Positions 13,606 to 21,797 of a stretch of 64,000 bases of DNA are shown here, in pieces. The translations under genes were made by a program, and so were the position numbers. Position 1 is the first letter of the stretch. Each line of letters opens with the position of its first letter. This stretch comes from Blastocatellia bacterium (lineage in GTDB: Bacteria; Acidobacteriota; Blastocatellia; UBA7656), in the NCBI GenBank assembly GCA_035275065.1, contig DATENM010000037.1, forward strand, positions 1-64,000, read 5' to 3'. Under the pieces are notes generated by a model. The model did no database searches and was not told where the DNA came from. It saw only the letters and a program-made list of their open reading frames with translations.

Positions 13606-14256
13606 TCAAGAAGCGCTGACCGGCTGACGGCCCACTGCCGAAGTGTCGCCATTGCCGAGCGCCACACCGGCGGCAACTGCCGCGCCGACGCCAAGCAGCG
13701 CTAACAGCCCAATCAGCCCGGGCCCAAGCAGCAAGCCAGCGGCTTTGCGGCGGCCGCATTCAATCATGATGCTGCTGCCGGCCGGCGCCGTGAATTCCAC
13801 CGGGTCGTCAAAGCTCTTGTCTTTGTTGGGAAGGATGGTTTCAACCTTCGGGACGGTCACATTCACCTGGCCGGCGCGGTCTTCGATGCGGACTCTGCCG
13901 CCGCAGGTCGTCCGCCCTTGAATCATTCCCGCTCCGCAGTTCATCGTCAGCGTCGTGTGGTGGCCAAGCTCAATGCGCCCGAGCGCGCCCAGGTCAATGA
14001 TGACGCCGCCATTATCGCTCGTCGAAATGACGCTGCCATTCATCACTGTGGCGCCGGTCTGGGCCTCGTTGCCATTGACCATCACCTTGCCGCTTTTGAT
14101 CGTCAAGGTGCCGGTGCAATCCTGCACGGCGGCAGGGTCGTTGACAGGTATTTTCACTTCATCCGCCGCGAAAGCGCGCAGCGTGAACAGGCTGGTCACG
14201 GTGAAGGCCAACAGGAGGCTGAGCAGTGTTTTCAGAGTTCTAAATGGCAATCTCAT
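13606..14256 (-). CDS. secreted FecR-like domain protein with C-terminal hydrophobic anchor
   Basis: This 216-residue protein starts at ATG 14256, preceded by AAGGAAGGG. It has a signal peptide (about 1-30), a beta-rich region resembling FecR (about 55-140: ATVMNGSVISTSDNGGVIIDLG... RIELGHHTTLTMN), and near the end a Gly/Ala/Leu-rich hydrophobic stretch (about 175-205), probably a membrane anchor. FecR-like domains occur in anti-sigma regulators and as stand-alone envelope proteins; no sigma factor is adjacent, so a structural or sensory envelope role is more likely. It has its own sigma-70-like promoter and terminator and is therefore a single-gene unit. Confidence 0.8.
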   Translation of the reverse strand: MRLPFRTLKTLLSLLLAFTVTSLFTLRAFAADEVKIPVNDPAAVQDCTGTLTIKSGKVMVNGNEAQTGATVMNGSVISTSDNGGVIIDLGALGRIELGHHTTLTMNCGAGMIQGRTTCGGRVRIEDRAGQVNVTVPKVETILPNKDKSFDDPVEFTAPAGSSIMIECGRRKAAGLLLGPGLIGLLALLGVGAAVAAGVALGNGDTSAVGRQPVSAS

Positions 14257-14322
14257 AACCCTTCCTTCAACAGCAATCGCTCGGGCAAGTGATGGCTGTG
14301 CAACGCCGAAAATGGCAGCCTC

Positions 14323-14351
14323 AGAATAGGACATGGGCTTGCAAAAGTCAA
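14323..14351 (-). promoter_or_regulatory. sigma-70-like promoter for the FecR-like gene
   Basis: On the minus strand TTGACT (14351-14346) and TATTCT (14328-14323) are separated by exactly 17 bp, 67 bases upstream of the start at 14256. The match to the housekeeping consensus is good (5/6 and 4/6). The prediction is from sequence only. Confidence 0.6.
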
Positions 14352-14397
14352 CGGTTTTTTCCTTTTTATTCTTCTGTCAACAATAGTTGTACGGCGA

Positions 14398-14958
14398 CTA
14401 GGATGCTTCGTAAACCGGCAGGTCGGCTGCCTGAATGTCGGCGAGCGGCAGGTGCGCCAGGTCTTTCGGCGAAAGCAGGGGATGGGCGATGCGCCAGTCT
14501 ATGGCGAGCGCCGGGTCGCTCCACAAGATGCCGCGCTCATACTGCGGGAAGTAGTAATCGCTGCACTTATAAAGAAACTCGGCGGTCTCGGTCAGCACCG
14601 CGTAGCCGTGCGCGAAGCCCGGCGGCACATAGACCATGCGCTGATTCTCGGCGGACAGCTCCTCGGCAATGTGCCAGCCAAATGTCGGCGAGCCACAACG
14701 CACGTCGACGACAACGTCTAGCACCGCGCCTTGAATAACGCGGCAGAGCTTTGCCTGCGGGCGGTGGACCTGGTAATGCAGGCCGCGCAGCGTGGCGCGC
14801 ACAGAGCGGGCATGGTTGTCCTGCACGAAGCGGTCGCGGATGCCAAGCTCGGCAAATTTCATCTCTTGATAGCTCTCAAAGAAAAAGCCGCGCGCATCGC
14901 GCCAGACTGTCGGCTCGATCAAACAGACTTCCGGCAATGGCGTATCGATTCGTCTCAT
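14398..14958 (-). CDS. rfbC: dTDP-4-dehydrorhamnose 3,5-epimerase family protein
   Basis: This 186-residue cupin enzyme is normal for RmlC/RfbC length. Characteristic motifs are GLHYQ with His61, the basic KLCRV strand, GFAHGY with His117, and KCSDYYFPQYERGI with the catalytic Tyr near 135. RfbC epimerises C3 and C5 of dTDP-4-keto-6-deoxyglucose, the third step of dTDP-L-rhamnose synthesis. RmlA, RmlB and RmlD are not in the window, so the other steps must be encoded elsewhere, or this copy acts on another 4-keto sugar nucleotide, for example a CDP-linked one. It is the last gene of the polysaccharide locus in transcription order, 21 bp after the FAD oxidase gene. Confidence 0.9.
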   Translation of the reverse strand: MRRIDTPLPEVCLIEPTVWRDARGFFFESYQEMKFAELGIRDRFVQDNHARSVRATLRGLHYQVHRPQAKLCRVIQGAVLDVVVDVRCGSPTFGWHIAEELSAENQRMVYVPPGFAHGYAVLTETAEFLYKCSDYYFPQYERGILWSDPALAIDWRIAHPLLSPKDLAHLPLADIQAADLPVYEAS

Positions 14959-14979
14959 CGCTTATTACTCATAGCTGAT

Positions 14980-16170
14980 TCAGAACTGCGCCGCCAGCTT
15001 TTCGACGATCAGATGGCCGATGGCCAGCGCCGCGGTGGCTGCCGGCGACGGCGCATTCAGGACGTTGACCAAACGCGGCTGCTCGGCGACAGCGAAATCA
15101 TCCACAATCGCTCCCGCCGCGTCAATGGCTTGAGCGCGCACGCCTGCGGGCGCTGGCACCAGATGACGGGCGCGAATCTCCGGCACCAGCCGCGCAAGCG
15201 CCCTCACAAATGCCGACTTGCTCAACGAGCGCCACATCTCGTGCGCCCCCATGCGCCAGTGTTGTCGCGCCAGTTTCAAAAAGCCTGTGTAGGTGATGGC
15301 TTCAAGCAGGTCGCCCGCACGCACGTCGCGCTTGCGGTAGCCTTCGCGCGCAAACGCCAGCACGGCATTCGGGCCGCATTCGACGCCGCCTCGGATCATC
15401 CGCGTGAAGTGGACGCCGAGGAATGGGAAACGCGAGTCGGGCAGCGGATAGATCAAGGCCCGGCAGAGCGGCTCGGCCTGGCCGGTCAATTCGTAATACT
15501 CGCCACGAAACGGCACGATCCTGAGCGGCGGTCGCACGCCCGCCAGCCGCGCCACGCGATCCGCGTGCAAGCCGCCGCAGTTGACGGCGTAGCGCGCCGC
15601 GAACGCGCCCGCTGTGGTTTCGGCGACAATTTCTGTCGCCGTTGTTTTCAGGCCGGTGACCTGCGCCCCACAGCGGACTTCGCCGCCGCGCTCACGGACG
15701 CGCTCGGCCAGGCGCTCGCAAACCGCCCGATAATCCGTGATGCCGGCTTCAGGTACATGGATGGCCTGCAATCCTTCGGCGTGCGGCTCAAGCTCGCGTA
15801 ACCGCTCGCGCCCGATGATCTCGCAGCGGACCTGATTGGCCCGCCCGCGCTCGTAAAGCGACTGCAAAAGGGCAAGCTCAGATTCATCAACGGCGACGAT
15901 GACCTTGCCGCAGAGGTTATAGGGGATGCCCTCGCGCTCGCAGAAGGCTTGCATCGCCTGCTTGCCGGCGCGGCAGGCCGCCGCCTTCAGCGAGCCGGGT
16001 TTGTAATAGATGCCTGAGTGCAAGACGCCGGAGTTGTGGCCCGACTGGTGCGCCGCCAGCCGCGATTCTTTTTCGAGAACGATGACCGACAGGCGCGGGT
16101 ACTGTTCGGTCAAGCGGTAAGCCGTCGCCAGCCCGACGATGCCGCCGCCGATCACCATCACGTCATGCAT
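14980..16170 (-). CDS. lhgO: L-2-hydroxyglutarate oxidase / dehydrogenase (FAD-dependent)
   Basis: The start is at ATG 16170 (MHDVMVIGGGIVGLATAYRL), directly giving the FAD-binding GxGxxG fold; the frame continues upstream through a palindromic repeat and that extension is rejected. The 396-residue length, the HSGVLHSGIYYKPGSLKA segment, the FRGEYYEL segment and the C-terminal FxNAPSPAATAALAIG motif fit LhgO (YgaF), which oxidises L-2-hydroxyglutarate to 2-oxoglutarate and feeds electrons to the quinone pool. A metabolic repair enzyme is unusual between RfbC and PglF in a polysaccharide locus. It may be a passenger gene, or a related 2-hydroxy-acid oxidase with a changed substrate. Confidence 0.88.
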   Translation of the reverse strand: MHDVMVIGGGIVGLATAYRLTEQYPRLSVIVLEKESRLAAHQSGHNSGVLHSGIYYKPGSLKAAACRAGKQAMQAFCEREGIPYNLCGKVIVAVDESELALLQSLYERGRANQVRCEIIGRERLRELEPHAEGLQAIHVPEAGITDYRAVCERLAERVRERGGEVRCGAQVTGLKTTATEIVAETTAGAFAARYAVNCGGLHADRVARLAGVRPPLRIVPFRGEYYELTGQAEPLCRALIYPLPDSRFPFLGVHFTRMIRGGVECGPNAVLAFAREGYRKRDVRAGDLLEAITYTGFLKLARQHWRMGAHEMWRSLSKSAFVRALARLVPEIRARHLVPAPAGVRAQAIDAAGAIVDDFAVAEQPRLVNVLNAPSPAATAALAIGHLIVEKLAAQF

Positions 16171-16184
16171 GGCCGATTCATTAG

Positions 16185-16244
16185 TGTGGCGCAAGGCGGT
16201 TAGCTTGCGCGAGTCACAGCGCAAGCTAACCGCCTTGCGCCACA
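16185..16244. repeat. GCGCAAG-type long palindrome, copy 2 (perfect)
   Basis: A perfect 26-bp inverted repeat (16185-16210 and 16219-16244) with an 8-base loop fills the gap between the FAD oxidase start and the PglF-like gene stop. Each arm contains the GCGCAAG...CTTGCGC module. If translated on the minus strand it would add the false N-terminus MWRKAVSLRCDSRKLTALRH to the oxidase. Confidence 0.92.
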
Positions 16245-16248
16245 TGGT

Positions 16249-18174
16249 CTAATCCGCCGCGCCGGTAGCGCACTCGACCTCAGCGAGCTGCGCCTCGGGC
16301 AGAAACTCGCTCAACGAGCGCCGCAGTTCCGCGTCCTGTCCGTTCTCGCTTAAAGCCGCGAGGCGCGCCAGCAGCTCGCGCACCTGTCCGGGCGGGTGAA
16401 CGGCGAGATGGCCGACAAAGATTTTCGGGTGGCGGGTTGTCGCCAGGCCCTCTTCAGCGATTTCAAGCTCTTCAAAGAGCTTTTCGCCGGGCCGTATGCC
16501 GCTGAAGACGATCTCCACATCTTCGCCGGGCCGCAGGCCCGAAAGCGCGATCAGGTCTTTCGCCAGATCGAGAATGCGCACGGGCTGTCCCATGTCGAGG
16601 ACGAAGATTCCGCCGCCGTCGCCCATCGCCCCGGCCTGCAAGACCAGTTGACTGGCTTCGGGTATCGTCATGAAGTAACGCACCATCTCCGGGTGCGTGA
16701 CCGTCACCGGCCCGCCTTTGCGAATCTGCTCGCGAAAGATGGGAATCACCGATCCCGCCGAGCCGATGACGTTGCCAAAGCGCACCGCCACGAAGCGCGT
16801 TCGGTAGCGTTGATTCAAGTCTTGCACGACCAGCTCGGCGACGCGCTTGGTCGCGCCCATAATCGAAGTCGGGCGCACCGCCTTGTCGGTCGAAATCAAC
16901 ACGAAGGCTTCGGCCTGCTGCTCGCCGGCTAGCTGTGCGACCAGGCGCGTCGCCAGCACATTATTCTTCACGGCCTCGGTGACGTTGCCTTCCATCATCG
17001 GCACATGCTTGTGAGCAGCGGCGTGCAACACGACCTGCGGGCGATAGGTCTGAAAGATGGCGCGCATACGCACCGCGTCGCCGACGTCTGCGACCAGGGC
17101 GACGATGCGCAGCGCCGGCCAGGTCTCGCGCAGCTCGCGATCAATGTTGAAGAGGGCGAACTCGGCGCGCTCGACCAGCACCAGTGTGGCGGGCGCAAAG
17201 GCGGCGATCTGCCGCGCCAGCTCTGCGCCAATCGATCCGCCCGCGCCGGTCACCAGCACCACCTTGCCGGCGAGAAATTGGCGCGTCTCCGCTTCGTCCA
17301 GGTGAACCGGGTCACGCCCCAGCAGGTCTTCGATCTGCACGTCGCGGATGCGGCTCACCTCGACGCGCCCCTGGAGAATTTCATGCAGCGCCGGGATGAT
17401 GCGGACGCGCACAGGGATGCGCTCGCACAGCTCGACGATGCGGCGAATCTCCTGGCCCGAGGCACTGGCCAGCGTGATGACGACGTGATCGATCTTGAGC
17501 TTCTCGACCAGCTCGCGCAGATCGTTGGGGGTGCCGAGAACACGCACTCCATAAATCACCGAGCCTTGTTTATCGGGGTCCTTATCGATGAAGCCTTTGA
17601 CTTCGATGTCGAGGTTGCCGCGGCTGCGAATCTCGCGCGCCGCCAGCGCCCCTGCGCGGCCCGCGCCGATCAGCAAGACAGGTTTCTTCGGCAGGCTGCG
17701 CGCCGTGCCGGTCTGCAACTGTTTCTCGTAACGCTCGTAGAGGGCGCGGCGCAGGACGCGCATACCAAGCACGCCGCCAAAGGCCAGCAGCGTGTCAACC
17801 AGCATGACCGACAGCGGCACGCGCCATTGATGATACTCAGCGGGCAGGGCGACGCGGATGAAGAGGATCGGCAGCAGCGCCCAGTAAGCCGCGTTGACGA
17901 AGGCGCGCACTTCGGCCATGCCGATGAAGCGCCAGATGAAGGCATAGACGCCGGCCAGTGCCAGCGCCCCGAATTGCAGCAGCACGACATAAGGCAACTG
18001 GCGCAGCGCCGCCAGCCAGTTGTCTCGCGGCACGTCGAAATCGAAGCGCAGCAGATAAGCCAGCGCAAAGGCGGCGACCAGCGTGACCAGATCGATGGCG
18101 AACTGGACGCGGCGGTTGAGCAGCCACGCCCACCAGACGCGCGACCGATTTCGGATGGCGTTTGCTTCGATCAT
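16249..18174 (-). CDS. pglF: membrane UDP-GlcNAc 4,6-dehydratase (PglF/WbpM/CapD type)
   Basis: From ATG 18174 the product has 641 residues, the size of the large membrane-bound form. Four N-terminal TM helices (about 20-140) are followed by a CoA-binding-like Rossmann domain (about 150-280, starting VLLIGAGRAGALAAREI) and the SDR domain (about 300-600) with VLVTGAGGSIGAELARQI and the catalytic block STDKAVRPTSIMGATKR. These enzymes make UDP-4-keto-6-deoxy-GlcNAc. With the adjacent PglE-, PglD- and PglC-like genes this is the first step of UDP-di-N-acetylbacillosamine synthesis. The gene begins 8 bp after the aminotransferase stop codon, in one operon. Confidence 0.9.
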   Translation of the reverse strand: MIEANAIRNRSRVWWAWLLNRRVQFAIDLVTLVAAFALAYLLRFDFDVPRDNWLAALRQLPYVVLLQFGALALAGVYAFIWRFIGMAEVRAFVNAAYWALLPILFIRVALPAEYHQWRVPLSVMLVDTLLAFGGVLGMRVLRRALYERYEKQLQTGTARSLPKKPVLLIGAGRAGALAAREIRSRGNLDIEVKGFIDKDPDKQGSVIYGVRVLGTPNDLRELVEKLKIDHVVITLASASGQEIRRIVELCERIPVRVRIIPALHEILQGRVEVSRIRDVQIEDLLGRDPVHLDEAETRQFLAGKVVLVTGAGGSIGAELARQIAAFAPATLVLVERAEFALFNIDRELRETWPALRIVALVADVGDAVRMRAIFQTYRPQVVLHAAAHKHVPMMEGNVTEAVKNNVLATRLVAQLAGEQQAEAFVLISTDKAVRPTSIMGATKRVAELVVQDLNQRYRTRFVAVRFGNVIGSAGSVIPIFREQIRKGGPVTVTHPEMVRYFMTIPEASQLVLQAGAMGDGGGIFVLDMGQPVRILDLAKDLIALSGLRPGEDVEIVFSGIRPGEKLFEELEIAEEGLATTRHPKIFVGHLAVHPPGQVRELLARLAALSENGQDAELRRSLSEFLPEAQLAEVECATGAAD

Positions 18175-18181
18175 AAAACGC

Positions 18182-19294
18182 TTATTCTTGTGCGGCCTCG
18201 GCGAGCGCGGCGACCACTTCTTCAATCTGCGCGTCGCTGAGGTTATTGTGAAACGGCAGAGCGATGGTGCGGCGCGCCACCGATTCGGTGATGGGCAGCT
18301 CGCCCGCCGCGTAGCCGAAGCGCTCGCGGATGTAAGGCTGCAAATGCGCCGGCGAAAAATAGCCGCGCACGGGGATGCCGCGCGCTTCCATTCGCCGCAT
18401 CACCGAGTCACGGTCTAAGCCTTCGGCAAGCGTCACCACATAAACGAACCAGCTCATGCGCACGTCGGGTTTGACCGCGGGCGTTCGCAGCCAATCGAAG
18501 CGCGCCAGCCGTTCGCTGTAGCGTTGCGCGACCTGCGCGCGCTTCGCCAGGAACGTCTCGATGCGGCGAAGCTGACTGACGCCGAGCGCCGCCGACATCT
18601 CGTCCAGGCGGTAGTTATAACCCAACCGGTCATGCTCAAGCCAGGCGCCCATCTCGCCGCGCCCCTGGTTGCGCAAACTGCGGCAGAGCCGCGCGATGTC
18701 GTCCGAGTCGGTGACGATGACGCCGCCTTCGCCGGTCGTGATCTGCTTGTTGGGGTAGAAGGCGAAGGCCGCCGCGTCGCCAAAGCGACCGAGCTTCGTT
18801 CCCTTGAAAGCGGCTCCCAGAGCCTCGCACGAGTCATCAATGATTTTCAGGCTGTGGCGCTCGGCGATGCGGCGAAGGGCGTCCCAGTCCGCCGGGTGGC
18901 CGAATACATCAACCGCCATGATCGCTTTGGTGCGCGCGGTGATCTTACGTTCAAGGTCTGCCGGGTCGAGGTTGTAGGTGTCGCGTTCGATCTCGACGAA
19001 GACCGGCATCGCGCCTTCATAAAGAAAGGCGTTGACGCTGGCCGCGAAGGTGAACGATGGCACCAGCACGTCGTCGCCCGCGCCGATGCCAAGCGCTTTA
19101 ACGATCAGGTGCAGCGCCGCCGTGCCCGAGCTGACCGCGACCGCATGGCGTGTGCCGACGTAATCACAAATGGCCTGCTCGAACAGGATCGTCCGCGGGC
19201 CAAGCGCCAGCCGCCCTGTGCGCAGTACGCCCAGCACCGCTTCAATGTCCGAGTCATCGAGGTCCGCAGAGGCCATCGGAATTCGCTCGTTCAT
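18182..19294 (-). CDS. pglE: PLP-dependent sugar 4-aminotransferase (PglE-like, DegT family)
   Basis: The 370-residue product begins at ATG 19294, overlapping the stop of the acetyltransferase gene by 4 bp (ATGA), which indicates translational coupling. It has the DegT/DnrJ/EryC1 fold: the SSGTAALHL cofactor loop (about 55-63), IIDDSCEALG with the PLP-binding Asp (about 151-160), and the Schiff-base Lys183 in FYPNKQITTGEGG. In this context it most likely aminates C4 of UDP-4-keto-6-deoxy-GlcNAc, the second step towards UDP-bacillosamine. DegT members are hard to tell apart by substrate from sequence; the PglF and PglD neighbours make the assignment. Confidence 0.88.
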   Translation of the reverse strand: MNERIPMASADLDDSDIEAVLGVLRTGRLALGPRTILFEQAICDYVGTRHAVAVSSGTAALHLIVKALGIGAGDDVLVPSFTFAASVNAFLYEGAMPVFVEIERDTYNLDPADLERKITARTKAIMAVDVFGHPADWDALRRIAERHSLKIIDDSCEALGAAFKGTKLGRFGDAAAFAFYPNKQITTGEGGVIVTDSDDIARLCRSLRNQGRGEMGAWLEHDRLGYNYRLDEMSAALGVSQLRRIETFLAKRAQVAQRYSERLARFDWLRTPAVKPDVRMSWFVYVVTLAEGLDRDSVMRRMEARGIPVRGYFSPAHLQPYIRERFGYAAGELPITESVARRTIALPFHNNLSDAQIEEVVAALAEAAQE

Positions 19295-19941
19295 CGTCCC
19301 TCTTTGTCTAAGACCTTTGCCGGGACGCCGACCGCCGTAGCGCCTGCCGGAATGTCGCCCGTGACCACCGCGCCCGCGCCAATGGTCGCCCACTCGCCAA
19401 TCATTCGACCGGGAATGACCGACGCGCCGATGCCGAGAAAAGCGCCGCGCGCGACCTGCACCTCGCCCGCCAGATGGCAGCCCGGCGCGATGTGAGCGAA
19501 ATCACCAATGCGGCAGTCATGGTCAACCGTCGCGCCGGTGTTGATGATGGCATGCGCGCCGATGACCGTGTCGGGCTGAATGACGGCGCCGGCAAAGACG
19601 ACAGCGCCATCTCCGAGTCTCACCGAAAGGTGCAAGCAGGTCTGCGGGTGAACGGCGATGACCCACTCGACGGTCGGCAACTGTGCCTGCAAGCGCGCGG
19701 CTAATCGCATTCGCGTCGCGTTGTCACCGATAGCAAGAACCGCGCGGCGATAGCCTGAGCCTGCGAAGTCGTCGAGCGGGCCGCGGACTTCGACGCCGAG
19801 CAGACGGCTGCCTTGCTTGCTCCGGTCATCATCGAAGACGGCGGCGACCGTAAAGCCCGCGGCCTGCAATGTGGCGATGACGACTTTCGCATGGCCGCCG
19901 GCCCCGAGCACGGCAATGGCGTCGGGCCGCGCGGCGCTCAC
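19291..19941 (-). CDS. pglD: sugar O/N-acetyltransferase, left-handed beta-helix (PglD/NeuD-like)
   Basis: This 216-residue protein starts at GTG 19941, coupled to the preceding gene by a 4-bp overlap. Residues 1-75 form the small Rossmann-like domain of the PglD/NeuD family (IAVLGAGGHAKVVIATL). Residues 100-210 are hexapeptide repeats forming a left-handed beta-helix, including TVDHDCRIGDFAHIAPG with the His that acts as general base in PglD. It would acetylate the 4-amino group from acetyl-CoA, completing UDP-di-N-acetylbacillosamine. NeuD-type O-acetylation of sialic acid is an alternative but no sialic acid genes are present. Confidence 0.88.
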   Translation of the reverse strand: MSAARPDAIAVLGAGGHAKVVIATLQAAGFTVAAVFDDDRSKQGSRLLGVEVRGPLDDFAGSGYRRAVLAIGDNATRMRLAARLQAQLPTVEWVIAVHPQTCLHLSVRLGDGAVVFAGAVIQPDTVIGAHAIINTGATVDHDCRIGDFAHIAPGCHLAGEVQVARGAFLGIGASVIPGRMIGEWATIGAGAVVTGDIPAGATAVGVPAKVLDKEGR

Positions 19942-21797
19942 TGGTCTTTCCCTTCCGAGCCGATGAAGAATGGCATGGTGGCGTGGCCTTCGGCGCTGAT
20001 GCCTTCACGCTTGCAGAGTTGCGCGAACGTACGCAGTAGGATGCTCAGGTCAAGCCAGAGACTCACACGGTCAACGTACCAGACGTCGAGCTTAAACTTG
20101 TCTTCCCATGCCAGCGCGTTGCGCCCGTTGACCTGCGCCCAGCCGGTCAAGCCCGGCTTCACCTCGTGCCGCCGCGCCTGCTCAAGGGTGTAGCGGTCGA
20201 GGTATTCCATCAACAGCGGGCGCGGGCCGACGAGACTCATCTCGCCGCGGAGGACGTTGAATAGTTCGGGCAATTCATCGAGGCTGGTGGCGCGCAGGAA
20301 TTTGCCGAAGCCGGTCAGCCGCTGGCTATCCGGCAGCAAGCGACCCGCGTCGTCACGCGCTTCGGTCATGGTGCGAAACTTCATCAAGGTGAAGGCGTGA
20401 CCGTTCAGGCCGGGCCGCCGCTGGCGAAACAGAACCGGCGAGCCGAGTTTGACGCGCACCAGTACGGCAAGCAGCAACAACAACGGCGCGAGCAGGATGA
20501 GCGAGGGAATGGTAAGCGACAGGTCGAGCAATCGCTTGCCCACACGCCGGTAAGACAGCAGACGAAACGGCTGCCGACGGCTTGCGGCCAATCGCCGGAG
20601 CAGGGCCGCGAAATCATCAGTCTGCCCGCGGCGGTCGAAATGCTCGGTGACATAAGCGCGCGCGCGGCGGCCCATCTCGGCGGCCTGCTCGCGGTCGGCG
20701 CTCAAGGCCAGCACCGCTTCGGCCAGCCCCGCGTCATCGCCCGGCGGCACGAAGACGCCGCCCGCCGCCGCTTCGATCACCTGGCGAATGACGCCGTCAA
20801 TGGCCAGCAGCGTCGGGCGACCGGCGGCCATGTAATCAAAGACTTTGTTGGGATAGGTGGTGCGAAACATCGCGATGTCTTTGAGCGTCGCCACACAGGC
20901 ATCGCTTGCGGCCAGCACCGTAGGGATGGCTGATTTCGGGCGCGCACCGGTAAATGTGACATTCGCCACATTCAACTGGCGGGCGAGCGATTCGAGTTTC
21001 GGACGCTGTTTGCCATCACCGACCAGCAGGAAATGAATCCGCGAATCTTCATTGAGTCGCGCGGCGGCGCGCAGGATCACTTCGATGTCGTTGGCCAGCC
21101 CCAGCGCGCCGGCGTAGGTGACGACGAACTTGTTTTGCAGGCCGAACGCTTCACGAACGCTCGCGCCCCTGGCCTCCGGGTCAAACATCGTCGTGTCCGC
21201 GCCGTTGGCAATCAGGGTGATCTTGTCGGGCGGCACGCCTTTGTCAATGAGATAGTCGCGATAGGCCGGCGAATTGACCAGCAGGTGCGCGGCGCGGCGA
21301 TAAAGAAACCGCTCTAGCCGGCGCGACAAAACGATGAGCCCGCGATTGCGCAGCACGCCCATGTCTATGGCAAACTCCGGCCACAGGTCACGGATTTCCA
21401 ATAGCAGCGGGCGGCGACGCGCGAAGGCAATGAGCCACGCCGACAGCCCCTGAAAGATCGGCGGTGACGTGCCCATCACCAGATCAACCCGACCGGCCCG
21501 CCAGGCGGTGCGAATCGCGTCCAACATGAAACTCAAAAATGACACGACGCGCCAGACGAAGCTGCGGTGCAGCGCCGGGTACGCATAAGCGCGCAGGACG
21601 CGCACGCCATCCAGATTCTGTTCTGTAACCTTCGCATCATCATCAACCGCGCGTTGGCCGGTCAGGTAACTGAGACGGCTCGCCACAACAGTGAAATCGA
21701 TGCCGCGCTCGACGGCGCTTTTCGCCAGCTCGTAATGGCGCGTGCCGCCCGGCTCATTCGGGCCGACGAACGCTTGATGGATCAACAGCACGCGCAT
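19938..21797 (-). CDS. fused GT4 glycosyltransferase and PglC-type sugar-1-phosphate transferase
   Basis: This 619-residue protein joins two enzymes. Residues 1-405 are a GT-B fold GT4 transferase of the WbuB/PglA kind (GGTRHYELAK, DLWPE, GDGKQRP, TYPNKVFDYMAAGRP). Residues 415-615 are a monotopic bacterial sugar transferase: the KRLLDLSLTIPSLILL re-entrant helix, FRQRRPGLNG, FTLMKFRTM, the catalytic Asp-Glu 507-508 in SLDELPELFN, and SLVGPRPLL. The second half would move phospho-diNAcBac to polyprenyl phosphate; the first half could add the next sugar on the same lipid. ATG 21797 shares a base with the upstream stop (TGATG). The C-terminal half could also use another UDP-sugar. Confidence 0.92.
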   Translation of the reverse strand: MRVLLIHQAFVGPNEPGGTRHYELAKSAVERGIDFTVVASRLSYLTGQRAVDDDAKVTEQNLDGVRVLRAYAYPALHRSFVWRVVSFLSFMLDAIRTAWRAGRVDLVMGTSPPIFQGLSAWLIAFARRRPLLLEIRDLWPEFAIDMGVLRNRGLIVLSRRLERFLYRRAAHLLVNSPAYRDYLIDKGVPPDKITLIANGADTTMFDPEARGASVREAFGLQNKFVVTYAGALGLANDIEVILRAAARLNEDSRIHFLLVGDGKQRPKLESLARQLNVANVTFTGARPKSAIPTVLAASDACVATLKDIAMFRTTYPNKVFDYMAAGRPTLLAIDGVIRQVIEAAAGGVFVPPGDDAGLAEAVLALSADREQAAEMGRRARAYVTEHFDRRGQTDDFAALLRRLAASRRQPFRLLSYRRVGKRLLDLSLTIPSLILLAPLLLLLAVLVRVKLGSPVLFRQRRPGLNGHAFTLMKFRTMTEARDDAGRLLPDSQRLTGFGKFLRATSLDELPELFNVLRGEMSLVGPRPLLMEYLDRYTLEQARRHEVKPGLTGWAQVNGRNALAWEDKFKLDVWYVDRVSLWLDLSILLRTFAQLCKREGISAEGHATMPFFIGSEGKDQ

